From positions 139,997-203,996 of the forward strand of contig SCFE01000025.1 of assembly GCA_004352715.1 (NCBI GenBank): DNA of 64,000 nucleotides. Reading direction: 5' to 3'. The notes beneath the pieces are model-generated. The model saw only the letters and a list, made by a program, of their open reading frames with translations, made no database searches and was not told where the DNA came from. The translations under genes and the position numbers were made by a program. Source of the DNA: Hofstenia miamia. Its lineage: Eukaryota > Xenacoelomorpha > Acoela. Shown piece after piece: positions 12,223 to 24,600 of this stretch; positions within the stretch are counted from its first letter, which is position 1, and each line of letters begins with the position of its first letter.

Positions 12223-13325
12223 TCTTCTTTAACTGACGCAAAAATCCAATAATGAGCATAATCTGCACTTGCAGGAACACAAAAACTACAGTCGCTATAG
12301 CTTGAAAAATGATTCAATAAATATCTTAGCCTCATGATGTTTACCGAATGTACAAACTTTATGAACTTATGATATAGCAATGGGAGACTAAATAGCAAAT
12401 AGACCAAACTGCTTGCAATGCAAATTGTGGTAAAACGTTTCTGAACTGCTGCTAATTTTTTACTCGTTGATTTGATAGATAGCTTAAAAATATAGGCATA
12501 GACAACCAACTGAATGAAGAACGGCAGAAGAATTGTTGAAAGCGTTTCAAGGGAAAGATTTGCGATTGTTGCCTTAGGATCAACCAGAACGGGCAAAGAA
12601 CTCAAATAATCTGCGTTTTTCTGAAAGTTAAATAAACCAAAGTTGCAATTAAGACTGAGATCAAATATCACCCAACGAGCGCGATAGCTGACAAAGTTCC
12701 ATCGAGCTTGCAATGCATACCAAGTGCTTAATAACATCGTTGAAATCATGAAGGTTACTAGAATTAAAACTCGATTCCTTTTTGAAAGAATTACGCTTGA
12801 ATTATGAGGATACTTTATCTGCACTAATCTTTCAATTGCAAGAATTATGAGTATGATTGGTGATAAAAACTGATTTACTCCTCTTGTGAAATTAATAATC
12901 CCGCATAAATATAAAAAATCTGGAGGGTCCAAATACTTTCCATGGGATGTGTAGACAAGAGGTTCTCCAAAAAGAAGAGATGGCGATAACAGCTCGACAG
13001 AAAGAAAGAACATTCTTATTGTTAAATTGATTAAGTCGATGACACATCCTAATAGCATGAACAAGTAGTTGAAATTGCCATCTTTCCCAATGTAGCAGTA
13101 AAATATGTATAACAGAACGACATTTGCTGGAATTCCAAAGAAAATTCCAAAAAAAATTATAACTGAATTAGTTATTTGAATTAGATTGTAGTAATTCGTC
13201 GACATTGATTGATAGGAATGTCTGTTCTTTTTAAATAGTATTTTCCAATCATCAACGGGACAAGCCTTTGTTATTGTAATACGCAATTTTAATACAAAGG
13301 CTATAAAGAATTTAAAATTTCCACT
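12223..13325 (-). CDS. Rhodopsin-like GPCR, seven-transmembrane exon (one frameshift)
   Basis: The frame covers a class A-type seven-helix domain. TM1 has GIPANVVLLYI. TM2 has the GCVIDLI aspartate. TM3 has a Cys followed by AIERLVQIKYP, a DRY-box variant. TM4 has a Trp (STWYAL), TM5 has LLPFF, and TM6 has FSLPLLY. TM7 is out of frame: the main frame becomes unlike a membrane helix after YLLNHF, while the overlapping frame reads IATVVFVFLQVQIMLIIGF. The switch occurs at an A5 run (plus strand 12305-12309), so a one-base homopolymer error or mutation explains it. NPxxY is not evident. Exon borders are good: acceptor TTCTGTATTTTAG before 13325 and donor GTAAGTAT from 12222. The acceptor phase (0) equals the donor phase of the LDLa exon at 15666-16168 upstream on the same strand. 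A C-terminal exon should follow below 12222 but was not found. Confidence 0.7.
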
Positions 13326-14370
13326 CTAAAATACAGAAGTAACATATTTCCTCTATTTATACATAAATATTTTTTTTGAAAAATGTCATCAGGTGAACTC
13401 AACTTAAGATAGTTATTGTATAGATTAGGATTTCACCATAGACTTCCAAAAGAAAACACACTGTAGACTTACACGTTCAGACTCTGGGTAATCAGAATAG
13501 AAATACATTCTTTGATAGAAAACAGAGGAAAAGGACTCATGATACGACCTGTTTGAGAGTAATTCAACCCATCCAATTTTTTACATGACCCGCCTCCATA
13601 TATATATTCTAGCATCATCAGATTTAGCGTAACAATAGTAAGAAGTATAAAGCAATAACTTGATGAGAGCGTAGTTTCTACTATCGCGTAGGCAAAATAA
13701 CTCCATGCACCATTTAGAGGGCGGTTAGTAAGAGTTAAATGCAATACCACTGTCCGGGAAACAATGTATCGGGTACTAGAGATCTGGACTAAATCGTGTA
13801 TACTGATAGAACTTCGTAACGGCCAAGGAGTACATAATATTATGTACTCCTTGGTAACGGCCTACTATAGGAGGCATGAGAGATATAGTGGCAAAATTTG
13901 ACAAAGCGAAGCATATAGAATTCATCAAAAACAGATAACGAACGATTCTGCATCAGCTAAACCCTAGAAAGGAACGGGACCACATAAAATCATCGGACGG
14001 CCGAGGACATCCTGCGGCTGAATTACACCCTATGAGGCCCCTCAATTCCGTAGAAAGTTTAGCTGCTCATGATCATCTAATAGAATATAGCAGTTAGAAT
14101 AACAACTGAACTAAGCTGAACTTAAACTTTTTTGATTAAGCGCGCAGAAATCTGCCCTATTTATACAAACAGAAAATAAAGGTAATAACACGTAGTAACA
14201 CCTGCCAATGGCAGAAATAAATAATGTCTCTACATGACGTCAGCAGCGTGATATTCATGTTCGGGAAATAATTGTTATTTTGTGCGAGACGCCTAGTGGC
14301 AATGGAGTAATTGCGATGATGAGGATGCTGGGAACATTGTGGGGTCCCGATGCTACAATATATATATATA
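13326..14370. other. Intronic or intergenic sequence, possible LTR end near 14354
   Basis: Nothing is clearly coding. A TATA-like stretch (CCTATTTATAC, about 14156-14166) and the ending CGATGCTACA at 14354 resemble the end of the Gypsy LTRs elsewhere in the window, so a diverged LTR may lie here. The evidence is weak. Confidence 0.25.
13823..13854. repeat. Perfect 32-bp palindrome
   Basis: CCAAGGAGTACATAAT is followed immediately by its exact reverse complement. The palindrome is flanked by the direct repeat GTAACGGCC on each side (about 13816-13824 and 13854-13862). It may be a foldback remnant or a transposon excision trace. Function is unknown. Confidence 0.8.
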
Positions 14371-15370
14371 NNNNNNNNNNNNNNNNNNNNNNNNNNNNNN
14401 NNNNNNNNNNNNNNNNNNNNNNNNNNNNNNNNNNNNNNNNNNNNNNNNNNNNNNNNNNNNNNNNNNNNNNNNNNNNNNNNNNNNNNNNNNNNNNNNNNNN
14501 NNNNNNNNNNNNNNNNNNNNNNNNNNNNNNNNNNNNNNNNNNNNNNNNNNNNNNNNNNNNNNNNNNNNNNNNNNNNNNNNNNNNNNNNNNNNNNNNNNNN
14601 NNNNNNNNNNNNNNNNNNNNNNNNNNNNNNNNNNNNNNNNNNNNNNNNNNNNNNNNNNNNNNNNNNNNNNNNNNNNNNNNNNNNNNNNNNNNNNNNNNNN
14701 NNNNNNNNNNNNNNNNNNNNNNNNNNNNNNNNNNNNNNNNNNNNNNNNNNNNNNNNNNNNNNNNNNNNNNNNNNNNNNNNNNNNNNNNNNNNNNNNNNNN
14801 NNNNNNNNNNNNNNNNNNNNNNNNNNNNNNNNNNNNNNNNNNNNNNNNNNNNNNNNNNNNNNNNNNNNNNNNNNNNNNNNNNNNNNNNNNNNNNNNNNNN
14901 NNNNNNNNNNNNNNNNNNNNNNNNNNNNNNNNNNNNNNNNNNNNNNNNNNNNNNNNNNNNNNNNNNNNNNNNNNNNNNNNNNNNNNNNNNNNNNNNNNNN
15001 NNNNNNNNNNNNNNNNNNNNNNNNNNNNNNNNNNNNNNNNNNNNNNNNNNNNNNNNNNNNNNNNNNNNNNNNNNNNNNNNNNNNNNNNNNNNNNNNNNNN
15101 NNNNNNNNNNNNNNNNNNNNNNNNNNNNNNNNNNNNNNNNNNNNNNNNNNNNNNNNNNNNNNNNNNNNNNNNNNNNNNNNNNNNNNNNNNNNNNNNNNNN
15201 NNNNNNNNNNNNNNNNNNNNNNNNNNNNNNNNNNNNNNNNNNNNNNNNNNNNNNNNNNNNNNNNNNNNNNNNNNNNNNNNNNNNNNNNNNNNNNNNNNNN
15301 NNNNNNNNNNNNNNNNNNNNNNNNNNNNNNNNNNNNNNNNNNNNNNNNNNNNNNNNNNNNNNNNNNNNNN
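14371..15370. other. Assembly gap (1,000 Ns)
   Basis: The run of exactly 1,000 Ns begins at a (TA)n tract. It lies in the presumed intron between the LDLa exon and the 7TM exon, so further exons could be hidden in it. Confidence 0.95.
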
Positions 15371-15515
15371 CAAAAGTAATATGCCTTTTTTCTAGTCTCA
15401 TTTTTTTTGCAGCCAACTATACAAGATGCAGTTAAAATAAATATTTGACTAATATTTTGGTATTTATATATATATGTATATAAATATATCTTCTTTCAAT
15501 ATTACTATATTTCTA

Positions 15516-15603
15516 CAAGGACTACTTAACACTACAGGACGTCCAACGAATAGATCGCTAAAATAATGCGAAGACTGCACATTTTAGTGTTAAGTAGTCC
15601 TTG
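15516..15603. repeat. Inverted repeat, 19-bp perfect arms with 50-base loop
   Basis: The arm CAAGGACTACTTAACACTA (15516-15534) is matched exactly, as reverse complement, at 15585-15603. An RNA from either strand would form an 88-nt hairpin. It could be a very small inverted-repeat transposon or a hairpin RNA. Perfect 19-bp pairing and the large loop are not typical of an animal microRNA precursor. Confidence 0.75.
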
Positions 15604-15665
15604 ATTTCTATTGTGGTAATTAAAGAAAAGAAATAGATATCATATAAAACTATTAGCTAAGTTAC

Positions 15666-16168
15666 CTCTTGATAGGCTTGAGCTTCAACTGGATACTTTT
15701 CTACTTCATAACATCCACTATGTATGTGGTTTCCACAAACGTCATTTTCGCAATCGGCGGATTCGGTGCAAATATCCTTAGAGCCAACACATTTTGGGGT
15801 TAATTGACAACGATACTCCCCATACCTACAACAATGTGACTCATCGGAATCATCATAGACCGTAGCAGACATGCAATCCTGTATGTCATTGCATACTGTA
15901 TCATGAGCAAGACAATATTGTGATTCTCTAAATACATCACATTGCAAGGTTGTATTTATAAATGAATAAGTTTTTAGTTTACTATTATAAACTACATTAC
16001 ATTTAATAATGTGTCGTACGGTATCATTTTTATATCTTACCGGAATTTTATATCTCATTGTATTGTGCGGGAGTGGCACTGGCAAAATTATATTGCCTCG
16101 AAATTGACTATCTAGCCACAAAACGAATAAAAAACACCTCAGGTCTATATCATTAACCCATCCTATTT
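15666..16168 (-). CDS. LDL-receptor class A repeat exon of a secreted or receptor protein
   Basis: This minus-strand exon encodes a Cys-rich segment. One LDLa-like module is visible as CLAHDTVCNDIQDCMS...DDSDESHC, with the acidic calcium-binding end (DDSDE). A second, less regular one follows as CQLTPKCVGSKDIC...DCEND. The acceptor is ATTTCTTCTATCAACTTAG before 16168 and the donor is GAG/GTAACT at 15666/15665. The exon ends in phase 0, which matches the acceptor of the 7TM exon at 13325. LDLa plus 7TM is known from invertebrate GPCRs such as Lymnaea GRL101 and from the RXFP relaxin receptors. Most likely this is ectodomain of the same receptor, but a separate gene cannot be excluded because a 1-kb gap lies between. 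Confidence 0.65.
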
Positions 16169-16224
16169 CTAAGTTGATAGAAGAAATACTGATAAATACT
16201 AATTCAAGCAGAAAATATCAGCAG

Positions 16225-17325
16225 TTGTCCAAACATCACAACAAGGAGTAATTCCTGGAAGATCAACACTACTAGCTCTTATCCGAATGACTCATAATTG
16301 GCTTAAACAGCTCCAAGAAAAGAATTTTTACTTAAGAATTTTTTTCATTGACTTCCAGAAGGCCTTTGATTACGTAAGTCATCCTATTCTAATCTCACAA
16401 CTCGAAGAAACTATTCGATGGATTTACTCATTTTTATGCAATCGGACTCAACGCATTAAACTACTTGATGGCACTCTGTGGTCTTGGATGTTTATGAGGG
16501 CTGGAGTACCCCAAGGCACAAAATTAGAGCCATGGCTATACGTTTTTTTCGTGAATAGCTTGCTGGCCAATTCTGCGAATCATGTTAAATTCATGGATGA
16601 TACTACTGCCTGGCAAATCTTACAACGAAACAACAATGATTTTGACACCAATTATAATCAACAAATTTTGATTGGTGCAATGCGTGTGAAGCTATTCTTA
16701 ACGTCGATAAAACAAAACAACTTATGATATATTTTTTAAGAGACTTGAACTTCCACCAGAATGTTATGCAAATAACAGTACTATTAAATGCGTTACCACA
16801 GCCAGACTTTTTTAGTGTTGAAATTCAGAACAACCTGAAGTGGAATAAACATATCAAACTCATTACAGCAAAAGCTTCAAAAAGACTTCACTTTAGTCAT
16901 GTACTAAAACGTGGTGGTACTACAATTAAAGATCTTATCACAATATCTAAGTCCTTTATTCGATCAGTCCTGGAATATTGCGCCCATCTATGGCATTTTT
17001 CAATTACCAAAGCCCAAAGCAATAATATCGAAAGTATTCAAATAAGCGCACTAAAGATAATGTTTCCCCAGTTTTTATACAATAAATCACTTTTTATCTC
17101 CAATCGAAAATCCCTCGAGGAACGTCGTTTGTTTCAGTGTAATCACCTATGGACAACAATGAAAAATATAAGTCATTAACTTCACAATCTATTACCTCCT
17201 ATTTCCAAGCAATCACATGATTTTCGCAATCATCGAGAATTTCAATTAACCATCATCTCCACTCGACTACAAATGTCCTTCGTTTTTGCTCAAATCGAAA
17301 AGGATTTTCCAGTTAAATAATCATT
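16225..17325 (+). pseudogene. LINE (CR1-like) reverse transcriptase fragment
   Basis: Plus-strand frames give an RT core: GVIPGRSTLLALI (the GFR-x-x-RST station); FFIDFQKAFDYVSH (RT motif with catalytic Asp); AGVPQGTKLEPWLYVF; and VKFMDDTTAW (the ADD active-site box as MDD). After a shift near 16724, the thumb and C-terminal part follows (NNLKWNKHIKLI, LEYCAHLW), and LLPP plus an RN-rich ending run to about 17325. The 5' part with the endonuclease is missing and the frame is broken, so it is a dead, truncated copy. It lies antisense to the presumed receptor gene, in an intron. Confidence 0.85.
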
Positions 17326-19624
17326 AATTTCAGTGGTGCTATTATCTATTATTTATTATAACAGTAACGTGGTCGCTATTATTTAACCAGTAGGTTATGA
17401 GTGAAAAATATAGCTTTCTCTCTCAAAAAAAATAACCCGCACCAAAAGAAGTTTTACTGATAAATTTATAAACGTTACAAAGAAACGACGTTGTGTTAAA
17501 GATTCTGAACATTTGCGTACGGCCATCGTTAACATGTTCAAAATCCATTATAGATTACTTGAAATTTAAACCATCTGTAAGATATTAGTGCTCATACAGC
17601 AGAAGTAGGTTGTTTTGGAGACATTATCAATCCTAAATATGTTTTAATCTCCCTAGAGTTTTTTCCCACACCGAGTCAACATTGGACTGAAAAAATTTAG
17701 ACCGAATGTTGACTCCGTTTACTTTTTAACCTTTTCACGCATATAAGACAACAATGTATAAAATTTCTTTAAAATCATATTTTCTAAGTGCAGGTAATAT
17801 TACTAAAAGAGACTGTAATAAAAAATCTTTGAATTGACATTTAGTTCCTGTTTTGAGACATGTTCTCCACAGACGCATAATCGTCAAGGTAAAAATTTGC
17901 TAAAACTGAAATAAGTTATTTTCAAAAATTGTTTGAAATCTTAGATAACCTTGCGTACATAAATTACTTTTATAAATCAAATTTGATGGTTGTCCATAGC
18001 ATGCATTTAAGTAATAAACTAGTTGCGAAAAAATATATATTGCAAATTTTTATTAAGGATATTAATTTTATTCTCAAACATACAAGAAGCCAAACCTCAA
18101 ACCAGATATTGCATGTAGTTTTGATAAGAAATTTAGCGTTAGTGTCGAAAATGTTTGATAATTCTGTATTTACCTTGAAACTTTTAAATGAATTGGAAGA
18201 ATCGAGCTATATTTGGAATACAAATCAAAAAATAATTTACTAAAATTATAGTAATCGAATATAGGGTCTATGCTGAAACATTTGTAAATATTTTTACTCA
18301 TTATTTTGGATGTTGTTTCTTGATATCCTTACTCAATAGCTGCATTCCTTCTAAATTTGATAGTCACCATTCTTGAATAGTACCTTCCGTCTTATCTGCA
18401 CATGCGAAATTGTTGAATACAACATTTTTTGATCACTTTGTTGATGGAATGACTATTAGCCATCCTTGGTCTTCTAGACAGGTTGCAGTTCAAATCTTTT
18501 GCGTCACAACTTAATAAGGAATTTGTTTGATAATTAAACGTCTATCTCGGTTGCGACCAAAGTAATGTGCGGTCTCTGTAGACCCAATATGCTTCGATTT
18601 TATAATGAAAATTGTAGTTGATTTGATTTCAAAATGTTTAATATTTTTAACATTGTGTTATACAAATAAGGAGTTAACACTAGAAAGTCCGAGTAGTAAA
18701 ATTTGCCGCCTTTGCACAACTTAAGTGCATTTGTAATGCCTCATTTAATGAGAATTTAAATAGAAAACAGCTTATTTTGTTCTTCTGCTACTTTTCCTTC
18801 ATTTGCTTTGTTTTCGTTAGTTTTACTTGAATGGGTCAATTCTGACAACTGCATGAAATTAAGATATAGAATCATCGGGCTTTTTAGTGTTAAATTACCA
18901 AAAAATCCCATACATTTTAACTTTATGAGTTTCCGATTTGTTTTATAGCCTAGCTTAATGCATGCAAGATAACTTTTGCAGTAAATATTTACAAAAATGT
19001 ACTGTTTATCATTTCTAATATGTATATAGTCATATCTATTTTCCCTTTTCGGCGTTTTCCAAATATGTAATATTATCAGTAATAAAAAACATTGTTTATA
19101 AATGATGATTTACATGACAAAGAGAACAAAATGTGCTAGCATTCAGTAATTTCAATTGCTACATTTCGACACCGCTGGCTACCAAACATGAACATATTTT
19201 CTTGATATGATATTAATGACATATAACTAAATTTTTAAGAATTTACTTTAGTCAATTATTGCTACTCAGCAATATGTAATTTTTTAAACATCATTGAAGG
19301 TTGTACAAAAATACTAGATGAATTTGTGTTAAACATCAAGTTGACAGATTTCAATATTATTAGTGAAAAAAATAGCATTCCTTAAATCAATAAAACATTA
19401 AATTACAAAAAGATTCAAAAAATTATTTAGGTTTGCAAATAAAAGATATTTGAAATATTTCAATACCAGTGGAGGGTATAGATGGATATGGATTGAGTCT
19501 TGGCCGTGCTTGGGTAGAAGCATTGAAAGAATTTCTCAAAAAATGGTCTGAAATTGAACACAACTGCAATGAATGTCATATTATTTATAAGCAATTTTTC
19601 TTAAAAATAAAGTTTCTAACGTAG
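17326..19624. other. AT-rich intron-like sequence, no recognised feature
   Basis: No protein motif is recognisable. A 104-codon plus-strand frame (17929-18243) is Ile/Leu/Lys-rich, as random AT-rich DNA would be, and has no splice or start context worth trusting. Confidence 0.45.
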
Positions 19625-20039
19625 TAGAAGTGTACAGGACCAGTGGTATTTGGCCCCGGTCCAGTCAAGTCCTCGTACCCATTCAATCCTGGATCGCAAA
19701 AGTTAATTTTGGTCCCAGTAGTCGTTAGCGTCTTTAATTTTGTTATTACATATATCAAGTTTGACATTTTTATTGCAGAAAAAACATGACGAACTAAAAT
19801 ATGTGGCTGAAGCTTAACAGACGAAATTAACTGGTGAAATTTATATTAAGTGTATTTTTTAGATAAATGGAATGCTTAATGTAAATATACTAGGGTAAGA
19901 ATTTTTAATATTTTGCAAATATATGTATCTGGTCCCGGTCGCGTCCTGTATCTGATCTTGAAGTATTACTCTTGGCCCAGGTATCTGGGCCCAGCCCCTG
20001 CGGCACCAGGCACCGTTCCTGCACACAGGCACACCTCTA
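19625..20039. mobile_element. Short non-autonomous hAT element (MITE) with 8-bp target duplication
   Basis: The left end reads TAGAAGTGTACAGG on the plus strand and the right end reads TAGAGGTGTGCCTG on the minus strand, forming imperfect terminal inverted repeats of the hAT type. The 8 bases outside are TAACGTAG (19617-19624) and TAACGTAC (20040-20047), identical but for one base, as expected of an old hAT insertion. The interior is unusually GC-rich for the region and has no transposase frame. It is 415 bp long. Confidence 0.8.
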
Positions 20040-20047
20040 TAACGTAC

Positions 20048-21397
20048 TCAACTTTGGTCTATCAAACTGATACATTTTGCAAGAATACAAAAATGGGGCG
20101 AACTAACTGACATTAATTTAAATTGGCTCTAGGCCTGCTTACGCTGAATTTTTCAGTTAATGTCGATTTCTGGCGAGGTTATGCCTACCCTATTTCTCTT
20201 TGCCTACTCCACTGCTTTGCACCAAGTTCAGCGATTTTTGTCAAAAATCCTTTCTTGGCAACAATAATGTTCCCAGTCCTATCATATAACTCTTTTTACA
20301 TTTGGAAGTGTTCAAATTATGTGTAATTAAACACACAATAATGTTTTCCACATAATAAAGGCGAATGAAATCTTCATGCACCCTAGGATAATTCATTCAA
20401 ATATGTGACTGCAAGTGCAACCTACAACAAATCCAGTTTTGCATGTTGGAAGAGACTTTTTAAAAACTAATAATTACATACTTTTAAATCATATTTTGAG
20501 AATCTAGAATCACAAAAGATCAATAAAAGTGAATTCTTTGAATAGTTGAGTTGGTTAGTGTTAACAGAAATTCAATCAAAACAAAGTCCAACCAACCCTG
20601 TCCAAGGAGTTGGGGTACAAGGGCAGCCACGGATATTGTATGTAGTAGTGTTTAATGCATTTTTCAAATGTTTAGGTTCATCAATGACTATTCTAAATAT
20701 AACATTGATATTTATCACAAGTTTATTTTATGTAATGTGTTAAATAAAAAAACAGAATATTGCTTATTTTCAATAACTAAAAAACAAAAGTGTTAGAGTG
20801 CTATGCAATGCTGGCCACAGAGAATGGCTTCCTAAAAATGAATTCTGTTCATCAAGATTTGCACATATTGAAAATAAGCAAAATGATTATTTCCATAATT
20901 CATTTTCTCAGTCCAAAAATTTCAACAGGAATAAACTAATTTTTTTTCCATATTCACGCTACCTAGTTGCTGCTGATTCCAGGGCCTTCTAATCAAAAGC
21001 CATTTTCACTAATACTGGAGATTTTTATTAATCAATTCATAACAACCAGATATAATATTAGTAATTTGGCTTGATAAATTAAATTTCACCTAGAATGTAT
21101 AATGGTAGCACTTCGTAGTGCAACTTGATAAGTCAACACTCATATGGTTGATGATAATGGCATTTTGGGAAAAAATTTAGCGACGTCTTTTTTTGATTAG
21201 TAGTTTTTTCATTAAATTTACAATGCACAACATTCCCAACAACTTTATAATTTTCTTCTGAATATTATTAATGAATTTAAAATTTTTAAAAATACAATAT
21301 TATCTGTAAGAATAACAAGAGAATAGCTAGTAAAATTTTCAAAAATTTTTTATTATATTATTATTATTATTCCAGACTTCAAAATCTTTCTGAATTC
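20048..21397. other. No recognised feature
   Basis: AT-rich sequence with only short, motif-free frames. A (TTA)n-like tract at about 21352-21372 precedes the LINE copy. Confidence 0.45.
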
Positions 21398-21606
21398 ATC
21401 ACGAAGTATCAACTCCAACCTCTAATGGAATTCACTTTTCTCGTCAAGGAATTTCTCATATCACTTTCGTTTTAAAAGGATTCTTCCAACCTCGCCTAAT
21501 TTCTCACTCTTCATTTGGAATTCCGAATGTCAACTATCTAAAAGCTGCCAATTCTTCAAATCGTCGAACTCTTCTTGCGACGCCTCCTTCATCTGAATTA
21601 TCATGA
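21398..21606 (+). pseudogene. LINE ORF1 3' end (possible SGNH esterase-type)
   Basis: The frame runs to a TGA at 21604-21606 and contains SNGIHFSRQGISH. This resembles the C-terminal D/N-x-x-H block of SGNH/GDSL-esterase-like ORF1 proteins found in some CR1-group LINEs, with Asn in place of the Asp. A basic, Ser-rich tail follows. The 5' part is absent or frameshifted before 21398. Its stop overlaps the ATG of ORF2 in the four bases ATGA. The esterase assignment rests on one motif and is tentative. Confidence 0.45.
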
Positions 21607-24600
21607 TAATGTACAGAAAAAAGGTAAATTTTATTATATATTATTTAGTTATCTATGTAATGTTACAAAATGTACCTCTATATTATATAAATCCACATCC
21701 ACATACTTTAAAACATTCCCATTTAACATATTATGCATATACAGTTAAATTCAGTACCCTTCTCCTTAATCACCTCAATAACTATTTTCATTCGATAAGA
21801 TTACTTCTTTCAGGAGATATTAAGCTCAACCCAGGAACAATTCTAGAAGAATCGCAAATAGAAAATATACTAAAACATTACTGTAACAACTATAAATTTG
21901 TTTATCTCAGTGCTAAAAGCCTCAATTCAAACAGAAATGATTTTCTGAACTTAATAAATAAGATAGGACAAAACGCAATATTCTTAATTACCGAAACTTG
22001 GTTACAGCATAACACTGATCCTAATTTGTTTAATCCTGAACGACATTATTATGACATTTTCAAAAAAAACCGATTAGGTAAAAGTGGCGGGNNNNNNNNN
22101 NNNNNNNNNNNNNNNNNNNNNNNNNNNNNNNNNNNNNNNNNNNNNNNNNNNNNNGGCTCATGATTTTAACTCCCAAATATTTAAAACCAGTACGTAAATT
22201 AGAATATAAATTAAAACACGATATATTTGAATCACTCTGGATAGAAATAATATCATTTGAAAATAAATGCCATAAAGAACTGATTAATATCACATACAAT
22301 CCCAATAAGAATTATCATATTGACTATTTAAAATTTAAGGCAAATCAAATATCCGAAATAAGTGATCTCTACTATTCTATAAATATATTTGGTGACTAAT
22401 ATAAATTATTTTAATAATCTTGAAAAAAAAGCGTTAAAAGATTATTTTAAAATAATTTTTTTAATAAAATAATTAAAAATTATTTAAAAATTATTTATTT
22501 AAAATAAAAATTTTAAAATAATTTATGCAAGAGATTATCTAAATCATTCAGACGAAATAATGGAAACACTCTTAAAAAACATATCGTTCAACTATATATA
22601 CACATTAAAATCTGGATCTTGCATGATTAATTATATTTCAAAAAAAATTTGCAATGCAGTTAATAAAGCGGCACCAATTAAGTACCGCAAAGTAAAATTA
22701 AAAGCGCTCAAGTTTGTTTTATCAAATGTCGACGATAGTGACCTACAAGAACTAATAAGTACTAAAAGAAAATTGTTTAATCTCACTCAAACAGAACCGA
22801 CAACAACTAATTGGACTAATTACGAAAAATCAAAGAGGATTATTAAACAATTAAGAAATAAAAAATCTGCCTTAAAACAAAAAAGGTTCTTCAATAAACT
22901 AAATAATACAAACGAAAAATGGCGATATATTCATAAAATTTTGGGAAAAAGTAAAGGAATTTCAACTGATATTAATGAATTAAGTATTGATAACCAAACT
23001 ACAACAGAAAAAACAAGAATAATAGACACCACCTAAATACAACATTAAAAGAACTTGAATTTTTCAATTTTCCCCAAGATATGATAAAGGAAAATATTAA
23101 TAAATTCCCAGGAAAAACATACTTTTCTTTTAGACTCATAAATGCAAATGAACTAGAAACCATAATAAAAACTTTAGACACAAATAAATCAATGACATCC
23201 TATAATCTTCTAATCTTTATTATTAAACATCATTTTCATATCTTCAGTGAACATCTACTATTTGCATTTAACCAATGCATCATTGATAATGAATTCCCGG
23301 ATATATTTAAGAAATCTGACATAAGCCCTATATATAAAAAGGCGACCCTCTAAATGCACAAAATTATACACCCATTTGTATTGGCCATCCCTTTCGTAAA
23401 CTATTTGAAAAATTATTCGATAATTAAATAAATGCATATTTGATATCTGAAAATATTCTTTCAAAAAAAGAATTTGGTTTTCGTAATGGTTATAGCACTC
23501 AAAATGAAATTTTATCAATATCAGAACAGATAAAATCTAATTTAACCCTATGCAAATGTAGTTGTGTTGCAATCCTTGATTTGAGCAAAGCTTTTAGCTC
23601 AATGAATTTTGACATATTAAGGGACAAATTAATATATTATAACTTTGATAACAAATCTGTTAACTTAATAATGACTTTCCTTAAAAATCGACAGCAAAGA
23701 GTTATGCTTAATAGAAAAATCAAAATATATTATGACGGACCGTGGGGTTCAACTGGGTACAGTTCTCGAACCTATTCTATGTTAATAACATATCTCAACA
23801 GGTTAAAAACACTAAAATTTATCAATATGCAGATGATACATGTCTTATAAATACTGATATAAATGTCTTTAATGCAACTAAAAATCTTCAATATGATATC
23901 GAAAATTTAACAAGCTATTTCTCAAATAATTAATTGAAAGTAAATATTAAAAAAACACAATTTATAATATTCTCCCCTAAGACAAACAGAAATCTCGCAA
24001 AAAGCATAGAACTTAAATTAAATAATGTACCAACAAAGCAATGCGAATCTATTAACTATTTAGGTGTTGAAATTGACAATGATTTAAATTTCCAACAATT
24101 CTTCATGGCTAAAATTAAAAAAAAATGGCTTCTGGAGTTAGGCATCATTATCATCTCAGAAATATTTCAAATACGTACCACAAACAATTAATAAATGCAC
24201 TCTGCCTTTCACACTTTCAATATTGCTCATTCCTCTTTACAAATATTAATTCAAAACATCGCATTCTCCTGTCTAAAACTTTAAATTGGTCCCTTAAAAT
24301 ACTTAATTTTGCACAAAAACATGACACTGCATCCGATTACCGATTAAAATACAAAATATTATCTCCTTATTATCAAATTCAAATGCATATGTAATCAATT
24401 TTATTTAAATTCAAATTTGGTCAAGCCGCAATTTCGTTTTTAAAACACTATATTAAATTAAATGAACGTTCTCAAATATTTTTATGCTTGGATAAATATT
24501 TTAATAATTTTCACCACACAGCAACTAAATTATTGAATAACTTAAATAGGGAAATTAAATTTGAAAAAAATTACAAGAAATTCAGAAAGAAATTGCGAAC

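Noticed and set aside
13469-13750. 93-codon minus-strand frame as an additional receptor exon
   Set aside because: It has no LDLa cysteine pattern and no clear acceptor and donor, and it is not in phase with a convincing join to the 7TM exon.
15516-15603. Hairpin as a microRNA precursor
   Set aside because: Perfect 19-bp pairing with a 50-base loop and no lower stem is unlike animal microRNA precursors.
17929-18243. 104-codon plus-strand frame as a gene
   Set aside because: Low-complexity Ile/Leu/Lys composition without any recognisable domain; antisense within a presumed intron.
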